Part shown: in pieces, positions 24,141-36,157 of the stretch | How positions within the stretch are numbered: position 1 is the first letter of the stretch | Layout of the letters: every line of letters begins with the position of its first letter | Origin: Membranipora membranacea | Lineage: Eukaryota; Bryozoa; Gymnolaemata; Cheilostomatida; Membraniporidae | Reading direction: 5' to 3' | NCBI GenBank assembly: GCA_914767715.1 | Contig: OU612066.1 | Location: 35,626,283 to 35,690,282 of the forward strand | Length of the DNA: 64,000 bases | Made by a program: the position numbers and the translations under genes | The notes under the pieces: model-generated | The model's input: only the letters and a program-made list of their open reading frames with translations | Databases searched by the model: none | Told to the model about the DNA's origin: nothing

Positions 24141-26077
24141 GTTGATTTATATTTAGCCAATCTTCTTTTCTGCAAACTACTTTTTCTTTTTTTTCTTCCT
24201 TACTGATGAGTTTAAACACTTTTAATCCCTTCAGGATTCTCTGCACTAAAGAGAGACTGGTCAGAGATACTCCTTCTGTGACAATCAGACTCACTCTGGT
24301 ACCAAGGATTGATTAAATCTGCATGTTTACTTATCTTAACTAACATTATCCCATGATAGTGCATATAATATTATGTTAATAATCACTGAGCAAAATGTGA
24401 AAAATACTGAAAATATGTTTAAGTATTCAAAACTTATTCGTTACAGATGACAAGCAAACTTTGCTTTTTCGAGACACTTGCATGTTGTGTGATCTTTGGT
24501 CACTATTCCAAAACAAATCAATTCATTTTTGTCATGAGGATGGCGTTAATTTGCTTTGGTGCTACAGGTAATATGTTGCGCTGCATAAAATTACTTTCTC
24601 ATTGTTGTTTCAGCAAAGCATACATAAACAATCAGTTTGTATCTATCCAAATCAAAAAATATTGAAATTGTTATCGGCTTCACCTTGGCACTGAAGCTGT
24701 ATTTATACTGCTATCTTCGCCAACAGATTATTGCGTCAGATTATATAGTGCAGCTCGCAATAAATTTATACAATTGAATAAACCTGCAATGTTGGTTTAA
24801 AGTGGATGTATGGATACCATATGAAGGTAGTTGAGGGGGACTGCTATTATTGAAAATACTAAAATAGATTTACCTTCTTAATACAGGCCTTTTTAAACCT
24901 GAGTTCCAGGGTGTCGCAAATTTGAGTTCGCCATTTGAAGAGAATCCACTATATATATACCTACAACAATAAAGTTCAAAAGGAAGAAGAAAAATTGAAA
25001 TTGTCAATTGCAATCAAACTTTTGATTTTCCAACCAGAAAAATGGAAATAAAGTGGTATTTATTATCAACAATTGTCATTTTATGCTGTTTAGTAAGAAA
25101 CAGAAGATTGGGCTGCCCCCAAAGAGGGACGCAAGGTGCCCTAAATCATCATACTGAGAATGTGATACATCCTAGAAAACTAGAATGCATTCTAGAGGTG
25201 AGGCCATAGAAGAACTGAACTGGCACTAACCGGCCATTGGCAGTGAAAATTTGATCTTAGCCAGTGGGTCACATTATTTTATTTCAGTGTTTGCTTCTGA
25301 CTTTGCTTATATTTGTTTACTAAATGCAGAACCCAGCTGTCATTTTGTGCAGTTGTCTGGAAATTTAGCTGCACCATCGTTCACAAAAAAATTAATTACA
25401 TCAATGCAGTGTTTCCTATTTTTGACAGCTGGCACCTCTCTCTCTCGCATATTTGATACATACACCCGTTTGTGCAACAAATACGATCAGCAACAAAAAC
25501 AATGACTTATCAAAATGCATTGTGGGTAACATGTGGCCGCAACTCCAAAATAGAAAGGCCGGACATCTCTACGTTTAATATAGACCTCTATCAAGTATCC
25601 CATGATAAGGAGGACAGAGTGCTTCCCACATTAATAGACACGGCCATCTGTCAATGAAAACCATCGAACATCGTTTTTATCTCATATCATATGATCACTA
25701 TCTTTACAATGATAATAAAGACAATAAATGCAACATAATGGTTTCTCGTGGAAATCAGCTGATGACAGTGTCTCATTTTTTGACTATTTTATGATCAGAT
25801 CAGAGACTATAGGCTGATCATGTTCAGATGAACCTATAACGGGTGGGTACCTGAACCCCTTTACAAAGTCAGGCTCTATATATTTGTACTACCCCAAAGA
25901 ATCGATGTTATTTAGCTGGAGTTTGGTTAAGCTAGTTACGGGGTGTCTTAATGTTAGCTAGCACTAAATCTTTGATAGCCGAGGTGGTTTTCTATATAGA
26001 GTAAGGAGGGTGAGGAAATGACAGCTAGCCTTAGATTTGGCTATTTAGACATGCACAAAATGGCGAACTTTTCCTAA

Positions 26078-26148
26078 GGTGGTGGTGGTGGTGGTGGTGG
26101 TGGTGGTGGTGTTGGTAGTTGTAGTAGTAGTAGTAGTAGTAGTAGTAA
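26078..26148. repeat. Adjacent (GGT)n and (GTA)n microsatellites
   Basis: About eleven GGT units (26078-26110) are followed after a short bridge by about nine GTA units (26121-26148). Confidence 0.9.
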
Positions 26149-27301
26149 TACTTGTAGAGCAAAAACAAATGCGTTAGTGTTTTCCCAAATGAGCTTTGTT
26201 AACACACAAACAGCAGCCACTTTCTGCGATAGTTGCATCAGGTGAGGTCGTTTTCAGCATATTATTCCCTCACATAAAAGAGGACTAGCTTTAGGCACGT
26301 ATGTTTTTAACCAACATTTTTTCATAACATTTCTTTTTTTGGCTATATATTTATACTCTAAAACGGACTATGTATAATGCCTGGGCACAAGCCACTTCTA
26401 TCGGCGTCTGGCAGTAATACAACCTTTTTTGTAGTCGAGTATCCAAGAGCCAAATTTATGGCGAGTTAAGCTACGCATGAAACCTGTCAAGTTTGATCCC
26501 TAAAGAGGTATATATTCATATCCGCTATTGAATAGGTTGGTGGTGTGAAAAAAACACGCTTTTATACAGGGACACAGCATTGAGATATGTTGACTTTTCT
26601 TTTTTTTTTGCATGTGCTTATTGCTTACTATAAAAACTAGATTGAGTAAAACGGTATCAAAGGTATATAAAAAGTTAAAAAGCAATGGGACAGTCAGATA
26701 GCACGAAGCTAGAGCAGAGACTACCCGACTAGAACACTCAACGACACACTCGCCTGCCGGAACGACAGAGCGAAACATCCGCAACCTGCACACAATCAAA
26801 TCCCCTCCCACAGGCGCGCCGCCAGGCCACACAAGCAACCAGACTGAGTACATGTCTCCACTCCCAAAAGGTACCTGTTGTACAGGTTGACACCATGGCA
26901 CAAAACATCTGTTATTTGAGAGAAAGAGATTTTTAAACTACGATGCTGAAATTTCCATATGTAGTACAAGACATATGTTCTCCAATTCAAATTCCGATTG
27001 TTTTGAAAAGGTCAACCATTTCTTGAGCTTCACGTCAGTGTCTGTTTGACAGATCTCAAAATTTTACTAATTGTTTTGCACGCTCCTCATAAATGGCTTT
27101 ACAACATCAATGCACCTAACAATGATGAATGCATCCCTCCATTCCAGATGAGGGTAGTGTTAGCACACACCCTCCTGGTTCGTGGAATGGTATTCTAATA
27201 TCAAGCTTGATCCAGTGCGCCTGCGCTTGGAATTGCTCCCCACTACTGTTGAGCCCGAGGCCTATCAGTAGTTGAGGAGCAGTTTCAAACGCATGCAAGT
27301 T

Positions 27302-27360
27302 GGATCAAACCACTGATTTATAATCAGTGTATTTATGTATTATAAATCAGCGGATCAAAC
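27302..27360. repeat. Palindrome flanked by direct repeats
   Basis: CTGATTTATAAT is followed after 14 nt by its exact reverse complement. The pair is bracketed by GGATCAAAC at 27302-27310 and 27352-27360. Confidence 0.85.
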
Positions 27361-29597
27361 TGTTGATCTAGGTGTTATTACTCATGCCTACTCCTTGCTG
27401 CTTTGCAGCATGTTTGACATAACGTCAGGCGCAAATCACAGTGAGATTAGACTTCTGGTAAGTCTGCAAGTAAGATACTTTGAATATTTTGAATTTCGTC
27501 TTCTCGTCCTTAACGCGTTTCCGCTTTCTTCAAAACATTGCCTGCGTGAGCCCCAGCAACAGTTTATAAATGTCCAGGCACTTCGGTCTCCTCCTTTGGT
27601 CCCAATCATAGACATTGGCACCTTAAACACCCATTTAACTAAAGACATTAGCGACTAGCGTACCACCTGTAGCTACCCGCTGGCTGACTGCCTGTGTTAA
27701 CACCTCATATTAGGAATCAGTTCCTCAGTTAGATAGTCACAGTGTCATCCTTCTCTTTATGTGCAATACTGTCTTTACATGCTAGAATCTCACACTTAAG
27801 GCAGTTAACAAGCAGAGCTTCTTCTGAGTTGCCAGTAAGAGGTCCGGGGGAGAGGTTTTGAAGAGTGTCTCTGAAACTCTATATCCAGGAGTGTAGCCTG
27901 GCCTATCCAAATTTATCAGGCCCTAGGTGGACTCTGCTTACTTACCAACTGGAACAGCAAATATTTTTAATTTAGAGGAAATAAATAAAAAACTAAAGAA
28001 AACAACCTGGTCAAGATGTTTAATTTTTGGGAATCTATCAACACTGCTAGCGAACATCACCTCATCCGGAGCTCCTAGGCTCTAGCTAACATTTACTCTT
28101 CTAGGGTAGACGTATAAGATGATATATTGCGCAAAGTTCAGATTTTAAAACATGGTAAACCATATAAATAAATAAATAAATATGCAAATAAATAAATTCT
28201 TCGAAGAGACAGTGTTCTTACCATGTCATATCACATGACACAATATGGTGCAACATGATGACAAAATCCTTTTTTCCACGATATATATGGACCTTCCTAT
28301 TTATGACTATATCGAGCTGTAGTGAGAGAGTATGTTCGTTTTGAGCAGCTATTTCGATTATTTCTTGGATATAGTGGACCGCAACAGAGGCTATAGATAA
28401 TGAGGCCTTCCACTTGCCATGATAACGTATATAACCGATGCGAACACGTTGAAAATTAGACTCCGCCCTTTTCTGGTGGTAATCGCTTGGAGGTAAGCGT
28501 ACCCAGTGCTATGAATTTACCATCAGAAATTGACAAGGTGAATGCTTTAGTTGTTTATTTTATAAGTACATTCCCACAAAACTTTCAATAATATCAGCTG
28601 GGACAAATGAAATCTAAGAGGTGACTTTTATATAAAATATAGGCATCAAAGAATTAAAATACTTGGTGAATGATAAAACCTTTTGGTAATGTAGCCCCTC
28701 CCCCCCCCCCCCCATATATAAAGACAATTGAATATTCAATGTGAAAATAGTTAAATGTGAACAAGCACTGATGATATATTCTCCAGTTCTGGTGACTGAA
28801 TTGAATTCCTCAGTCAGGCCAGCACAGAAATTAGGTCCGAGAAAAGTATCATCCTCAAAAAATCTAAGTTTTCCCGTTTAAAGTTAGCATATTGCTTATT
28901 GTTGCCTGAAGATAAATGTGCTTCAAACTGCTCTGAATCTGTCTATGAAGCCCAAACAAGTTTTAAAGGCGATTTGTAAAAAAAAGCTTTACATATCCCC
29001 AACCATCCCAGAATAGCTTTGAGGCAGAGAGGGAAGTGTTCTATCTCTTGATGCAGTAATTTCTTTACATTTTGTCAGTATTGAATTGTCAGTATGAATC
29101 TGCTGACGATGCACTTTACTCCGATGCCATTCTTACTTCATTTTTGAATGCGTGTGTATGGTTGGTCCTAGTCACCATGATTTAATTTATTGCTGTGCGC
29201 TAACTTTACAACCAGAAGTGGGCGTGACCGTCAAATGATTGGCTATTCACATTTTATGCGCAAGTGGAAGGTCTCTTTATCTATAGTCTCTGACCGCAAT
29301 ATATAACTATTACTAATGAACTATGACCTGAACAATTATTCGATGGTACTTCGATCATTTTAATAATTGAGCAATCATTTCCTGTTGCAATTATGCCTTG
29401 AGTAGTTATATTTTTCAATGGTAAAGGATGTATCTTATATCTTATATGTATCTTCATAGATTGTATTGAGGTATTGAAGATGTTACAAAAAAAAACAAAG
29501 GGTCAAGGGCCACTAAACTGGAGTAATTAAATATTTGAAGTACAAAGTTCACCACTGGCACAGCTGGAGTTGTACTGTGATGTCATTACTAATCATT

Positions 29598-29648
29598 GGC
29601 CTGCACCATAGATTTAAAAAAACTGTTTTTTAAATCTATGGCCTGCAC
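29598..29648. repeat. Near-perfect palindrome flanked by direct repeats
   Basis: A 36-nt hairpin sequence at 29606-29641 (arms CCATAGATTTAAAAAA and complement) sits between two copies of GGCCTGCAC (29598-29606 and 29640-29648). It lies about 80 bp upstream of the fucosyltransferase start codon. Confidence 0.88.
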
Positions 29649-29723
29649 TAACACAGCTATAACTGTTTTAGCTCATATGGTACCAATGAAAAGGAGAGTT
29701 ATCAGCAGCTTAACATAGTATCC

Positions 29724-32700
29724 ATGGCGATGAGATTGAGAGTTCTACGATCCTTATGTGGAGCGATGGTTGTGGTTATATTGCTCGGCTACCTCGTGCC
29801 ATCGATTTCGGTGAGTGGTATCAGCCCTAGATTAATATTCTCAAGAAGTATAATAACTTCTACTAAAAAGAATTGTTCAGGCATGCGGGATTTATTCTTA
29901 ATCAAGTGTATGTGTAGAGTAAGACTAATGCACAAAAGAACAGTTTCCTGTCAGCGACTGAGGAAAAATATCGTCAGTTTGAGTCTTCAAATGAAGCCTC
30001 CAATGCTAACCACACGAGAACAGGAGCGGAGGGGTTCATAGGTAGCTGAACACATCAGGTCATAGTTAGGTGTCCCATCTTTTACGTGGAATCTCTTTTC
30101 TTCCAATGTAAAAGGGCATTTTGTTGTCCTGTTGGTTCTGATTTTGTTATCAACACCATTCAGTCTTCAGACTCAGCATAATCTAATAACTCTGTCTTCA
30201 CTAGGCAACGCTTCGTGTGATGAGATGGAGTGCTTTACTCCCGGATTGTCTGGTGTATGACATTTTCTCTGAATCATTTTAGATACACAGAATAATGCAT
30301 ACACATAATAACACACAGAATAACTTACTATCAAAAGACACGCATTCTGGATTCTATGTTGCGGTTTCAGTGCCTAATTTCTGCAGCGAAGCAAGACTGG
30401 GGAATAAAATGTTTCATGTTGCTGCCGGAATAAGTATTGCCCTGAAGAACAATGCAACCTTTGCACTTGTTGAAGGTAGGGAGAATCTTATCTTAACTTA
30501 ATTTTTTTTTTCTTATCAATAGTGAAATATCATCCCTCAAATGTGGATTGACTGAGATCAAGTTTATCCTTTTAGTCTGAGGCATGACCGGTGGAGGGGG
30601 CAGTAATTGACCGGTGGAGGAGGGGGCAGTAATTGACCGGTAGAGGAGGGGGTAGTAATTGACCGGTGGAGGAGGGGGGCAGTAATTGACCGGTGGAGGG
30701 GGGGAGCAGTAATTGACCGGTGGAGGAGGGGACAGTAATTGACCGGTGGAGGAGGAGGCAGTAATTGACTGGTGGAGGAGGGGGACAGTAATTGACCGGT
30801 GGAGGAGGGGGGCAGTAATTGACTGGTGGAGGAGGGGGCAGTAATTGACCGGTGGAGGGGGGGCAGTAATTGACCGGTGGAGGAGGGGGACAGTAATTGA
30901 CAGGTGGAGGAGGAGGCAGTAATTGACAGGTGGAGGAGGAGGCAGTAATTGACTGGTGGAGGAGAGGGACAGTAATTGACCGGTGGAGGAGGGGGACAGT
31001 AATTGACCGGTGGAGGAGGGGACAGTAATTGACCGGTGGAGGAGTGGGGCAGTAATTGACCGGTGGAGGAGGGGGGCAGTAATTGACCGGTGGAGGAGGG
31101 GTACAGTAATTGACAGGTGGAGGAGGGAGCAGTAATTGACCGGTGGAGGAGGGGGGCAGTAATTGACCGATGGAGGAGGGGGCAGTAATTGACCGGTGGA
31201 GGAGGGGACAGTAATTGACCGATGGAGGAGGGGGCAGTAATTGACCGGTGGAGGAGGGGGGCAGTAACTGACCGCTGGAGGAGGGGGACAGTAATTGACC
31301 GGTGGAGGAGGAGGCAGTAATTGACCGGTGGAGGAGGGGGCAGTAATTGACTGGTGGAGGAGGGGGTAGTAATTGACCGGTGGAGGAGGGGGGCAGTAAT
31401 TGACCGGTGGAGGAGGAGGCAGTAATTGACCGGTGGAGGAGGGGGGCAGTAATTGACCGGTGGAGGAGGGGGGCAGTAATTGACCGCTGGAGGAGGGGGA
31501 CAGTAATTGACCGGTGGAGGAGGAGGCAGTAATTGACCGGTGGAGGAGGGGGCAGTAATTGACCGGTGGAGGAGGGGGCAGTAATTGACCGGTGGAGGAG
31601 GAGGCAGTAATTGACCGGTGGAGGAGGGGGCAGTAATTGACCGGTGGAGGAGGGGGCAGTAATTGACTGGTGGAGGAGGGGGTAGTAATTGACCGGTGGA
31701 GGAGGGTACAGTAATTGACCGGTGGAGGAGGGTACAGTAATTGACAGGTGGAGGAGGGAGCAGTAATTGACCGGTGGAGGAGGGGGGCAGTAATTGACAT
31801 GTGGAGGAGGGTACAGTAATTGACCGGTGGAGGAGGGTACAGTAATTGACTGGTGGAGGAGGGGGGCAGTAATTGACCGGTGGAGGAGGGTACAGTAATT
31901 GACCGGTGGAGGAGGGTACAGTAATTGACAGGTGGAGGAGGGAGCAGTAATTGACCGGTGGAGGAGGGGGGCAGTAATTGACCGATGGAGGAGGGGGCAG
32001 TAATTGACCGGTGGAGGAGGGGACAGTAATTGACCGGTGGAGGAGGGGGGCAGTAATTGACAGGTGGAGGAGGAGGCAGTAATTGACATGTGGAGGAGGG
32101 TACAGTAATTGACCGGTGGAGGAGGGGGACAGTAATTGGCCGGTGGAGGAGGGGGGCAGTAATTGACCGGTAGAGGAGGGGGCAGTAATTGACCGGTGGA
32201 GGAGGGAGCAGTAATTGACCGGTGGAGGAGGAGGCAGTAATTGACCGGTGGAAGAGGGGGGCAGTAATTGACCGGTGGAGGAGGGGGCAGTAATTGACAG
32301 GTGGAGGAGGAGGCAGTAATTGACCGGTGGAAGAGGGGGGCAGTAATTGACCGGTGGAGGAGGGGGCAGTAATTGACTGGTGGAGGAGGGGGCAGTAATT
32401 GACCGGTGGAGGAGGGGGGCAATAATTGACCGGTGGAGGAGGGAGCAGTTATTGACCGGTGGAGGAGGAGGCAGTAATTGACCGGTGGAAGAGGGGGGCA
32501 GTAATTGACTGGTGGAGGAGGAGGCAGTAATTGACCGGTGGAGGAGGAGGCAGTAATTGACCGGTGGAAGAGGGGGGCAGTAATTGACCGGTGGAGGAGG
32601 GGGCAGTAATTGACTGGTGGAGGAGGGGGTAGTAATTGACCGGTGGAGGAGGGGGGCAGTAATTGACCGGTGGAGGAGGAGGCAGTAATTGACCGGTGGA

Positions 32701-34240
32701 GGGGGGGGGGGCAGTAATTTCAAATGCAGGCAAATTAATCAGGCTTGTTCTAGAATTGGCTAGATTGGTATGGATTGGCTTCGCGATTACAGCAAGCTAC
32801 AATTGATCTCCATGTTTAGTAAACCAAAAATCACAATTCACTTTCAATAATAAACCATCAAAATACAAATTGCAATTCTTTATGTAGCCAGCATAAATTA
32901 TTGTCTCCAAATTGTTTAACCAACATTTCAGGTTAGCTTTATGATATGCTATGTATTTTCGTTGTTTTGTTGTTTTCGATAATAGCTTTACTAAAGCACA
33001 AAATATAGCAATATCGAATCTATTGTTATTTTCAGACCCCTAATGTGGGATAGCATAAAATCATAGTATCACTTTGCAAATGTTTCTATACTAATCTCGC
33101 TTGCTCAAACACCTAAAAATAAAAACTTCCATCAAGCATTTAAAATACACAAAAGAAATGCAAACTTAAAAATCTCATCTGATCATCGCCCCCCTACTAT
33201 GAGAGACAAATCTTGACACAACCCCATAAAGCCGTTTATTTTGGAAAGAAAACACATGCATGAATAACCTCAAGTTGCTGTCGCTGGTGATTAATTTATG
33301 GTTTACCATAACATCATTGTGATTCAGACCCTTCGGTGTCAAACAATAAATTTTCCTCTTTTCTATCCATTCAGTCACTCTCTATTTATTTATTTTTTTA
33401 TTATCGATTATTATTTATTATCAAATTGCCAAAAACTCTAATATTCTGCATCATTCTATTTTAGATACTGGTAATTGCACTTGGACTACAACTTTTCTTG
33501 AGCTTTTCGCCGGTCTAAAACATGTATCGGTGATATCAGAATTGGATATGACAGGATGGCCAACTATTGAACAATCACCACACATGCGCTACATGGATTA
33601 TAATATAACATCATCGACAATTATCACCGGCTACTTCCAAAATAATAATTACATCATTGATGCGAGCGACGAAATAAGATCAGCGTTCCATTTAAATGAG
33701 AGATATATGAACCATGCTATAGACACTATCCAAAATATACGGAACAAATTCCACAATCTTTCTTCACCATGGTTGGTGGGAACTCACATCAGACTTGGGG
33801 ATATTTTGGAACCTAAATTTGTGGAGCACGGCTACGTGGCAACAAACACGAGCTTCTATGAACAAGCGATGAGAATCATGGCTAAGAAGCATGGTAGAGA
33901 CAAATCAATTTTTGTTGTTAGTAGCGACACAATCTCAGGAGCTAAGGAAATGCTGGCACCCCTCGAGGGAGAGTACCATATAAAGTATCTGGATCATAAT
34001 GGTACTGTACTTGAGGACTTCTCTGTGCTTTATAACATGGATCATATGATCACGTCTGGTGGGACTTTTGGGTTTTGGGCTGCATGGAACATTCCTGGCG
34101 ATGTAGTATACTTCTCGGAATATGCTAAGCCTGGCAGTTCACTCAGGCAAACAGGATACTGTCCAGAATGTCTCTATTTCCCAACATGGATTCCAGTTGG
34201 CAATTCGTTACCATCATGTCCAGAACAGAACATTGATTGA
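29724..34240 (+). CDS. Galactoside alpha-1,2-fucosyltransferase-like protein (GT11 family)
   Basis: Three exons: 29724-29810, 30283-30475 and 33465-34240. Phases 0 and 1 agree, giving 351 residues, close to the usual 340-370 for the family. The product is a type II Golgi membrane protein by layout: a short cytoplasmic N-terminus and one helix at about 14-28 (AMVVVILLGYLVPS). RLGNKMF in exon 2 matches the RLGNQMF motif at the start of the GT11 catalytic fold. HIRLGD (201-206) is the GDP-fucose-binding motif I, VVSSD (244-248) is motif II, and GGTFGFWAAW (about 292-301) is motif III. The expected reaction is transfer of fucose from GDP-fucose to terminal galactose in alpha-1,2 linkage. The second Arg of the classical HxRRxD is Leu here. 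The start ATG GCG ATG is chosen because it precedes the membrane helix. AATAAA at 34487-34492 is a candidate poly(A) signal. No stop or frameshift was seen. Confidence 0.88.
30585..32720. repeat. G-rich 25-27-bp minisatellite, about 80 copies, in fucosyltransferase intron 2
   Basis: Units close to CAGTAATTGACCGGTGGAGG plus AGGGGG fill most of the 2,989-bp intron. Variants (GGAAGAGG, TGGTGG, AGGTGG, GGGTACAG, AGGAGGCAG) recur in blocks, which points to higher-order amplification, for example near 32230-32340 and 32480-32590. The complementary strand has no stop in any of its three frames, so very long but meaningless Pro/Ser/Leu-rich frames appear there. Confidence 0.95.
32721..33464. other. 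Remainder of fucosyltransferase intron 2
   Basis: AT-rich sequence up to the exon 3 acceptor (TTCTATTTTAG). Nothing else was recognised. Confidence 0.6.
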
Positions 34241-36157
34241 CGAGCAGCTGAATTATGTGAGACTTTGAAATGTTGTGCTCTAAACAAGATCAACATTTCA
34301 ATGTTCATTGGTAGATCTGTGAGAAATATTCTTTTACTTTTGTAAATATGACATAACAATTCCCAGCTTGTCTTCACATTTCATTACCATACTTTGCTCA
34401 ATCAAACTTCGTTACCACAGACCACTCCCTTTGCAATATTTTATGCGAAGGCCGCCAATTTATCTTATCTTATCTCAGGAATAACCAATAAATAGACAAC
34501 TAAAAGGGAACTGTATAAAACATGGAACCAGGACTGTCCAGTAGGTACATCTGTAACCATGAAGTATGTGTCTTGTTGCCGTCTGTCAAATCCAGCTCAT
34601 CCATATTGTACTAAGATAGGCAAACATAACATAACTAGTTGTTCCGCTTCATCTGGGTCGTAGTCAAAAAGGAGGGTAAAATAAACAAATTTTCCTCCAC
34701 CCTGCATGGTTTACACTACACAAACAGTAGCAGTTCGGGCAAATAAAATATTAAAATGTCTACTACTCATATAAATAGTCAATCTTGTCCATTGTAGCAC
34801 GGTAAAGTTTGGCAAATAACATAGAAAGTATATAACAAAACCTCCCTCACTAAACCAGCTTTACAGCTTATGATGTAAAACGATGAAACAAGTTGGGATG
34901 ACAGTATCTAGTATGTGTAATCCCACTCTGATTCATTATTTTGATGAGTGGACTATTATATGTATGTTTCGATTACCACCATTTTATCTTCATGTGAAGT
35001 AAACCCTCTGGTCGGACATACCAAAAGTATTGCCAATGCACATTTTTATCGAGTAATCATAGATTTTTACGCCATAGACTAATAGTATTTTTTTGTTGCC
35101 AATGATGAATAATTAAGGCCTCTTTTCCTCATTACAGAAACAAACATCTCATCTTTTGCTATCGTCTCTATCAGTGTTTGTTTAAGGGCATTATTTTCTC
35201 ATCCAAGATACAGATCCGTCTAATAAAGTTCACCACCGGAAAAAAGTAAGAAATATTTATGCGAGATTCAGATTCATTTGATGTCATTTAATGAATTATA
35301 TACATAACTCAATCCTATGGGATATGTGAGCAGTACAGAAACATAGCCTCCTGGAAGAGTCATATCATATCTTCATTTGCTCTGCCTCAACAGTTTAATA
35401 TTTTATACGGCAAAATCTTGATTATCTGCTCATCTTCATCTTTGAAGCGAAGGGAGTTATCCTCGATTGGGTACAAATTCATAAATTTGAATTTTTTTGG
35501 GACACTGGTTGGAATCCAAATCTCCGATGGGCATGGTTGATTGATCACTGGATAATAACACATTACATTGACTCAGGTCAAAAGAGAAGTCATCTAACCA
35601 AGTTTAGTATAAAGTGGAGAGCCAAAGTTCACGGTCATTTACTGCACATGGACAGTGGTAATATTGATGATTGTACTTGTCTGGACTTCAGGTATACGGG
35701 ATTGTCCTAAGGTACATATGATTCAGGTACATGGATGACATGATTAATGGAGATCAGTAATGGTTTATTCTCATCTTGCTGCAATGCTGTTTTGAGGAGG
35801 AAAATTCCATGAACATTCCTTGCATGATTATTATGCAGATACTAGCCTACGTCCACCTAGAGCCAAGAGAAGTATTCAACTTTGCTAGGTGTCAATAATG
35901 TTGAGGAGCATGAAAAACCGCTATTTCGGTAAATAATGATTTTAATTGTGAGATTTAATGTCAGACACTTGGCTCTCTCAGAAATTATAGTAAGAAGTTT
36001 GGTACCAACACTCGGGAACTTATGAAACTGTTTAAGCTATGGGCATTTGTAGGTTTCCATAACTTAATTTAATCAAAGAGATAGAACAATCAGGTTTGAC
36101 CATCAAAGAAATCAAATCCACTTATAAAAATCAGACCTCATCTTAACTATGTGTAAG
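34241..36157. other. Convergent 3' flanks of the fucosyltransferase and TIMM21 genes
   Basis: The two genes are transcribed toward each other across this block. On the minus strand an AATAAA (plus-strand 35764-35769) about 390 nt past the TIMM21 stop is a candidate poly(A) signal. A minus-strand frame at about 35400-35560 (containing NQPCPSEIWIPTSVPKKF) is open but has no recognised homologue. Confidence 0.5.

Larger units (their letters stand above)
24141..29597. other. Intergenic stretch between receptor and fucosyltransferase genes
   Basis: The receptor's upstream region and then 5 kb without a supportable exon. Microsatellites (GGT)n and (GTA)n lie at 26078-26148, an (AATA)n-like run near 28165-28195, and a run of 14 C at 28700-28713. 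A GC-richer block at about 26700-26890 could be an unknown repeat. A palindrome with flanking direct repeats is at 27302-27360. Confidence 0.5.

Noticed and set aside
26500-26901. 133-codon minus-strand open frame
   Set aside because: No similarity, no splice partners, and the last third is low-complexity. Probably part of an unclassified repeat.
30585-32720. CRISPR array
   Set aside because: Units are contiguous without unique spacers, and the DNA is clearly animal. This is a minisatellite.
30493-32733. Very long Pro/Ser/Leu-rich open frames on the minus strand (up to about 719 codons)
   Set aside because: They lie wholly in the intronic minisatellite, are open in all three frames at once because the repeat unit has no stop, and show no domain or codon signal.
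35400-35560. Minus-strand terminal exon of an unknown gene (contains NQPCPSEIWIPTSVPKKF)
   Set aside because: Open and protein-like, but no recognised family, a weak acceptor and no partner exon. It lies where the TIMM21 3'UTR is expected.
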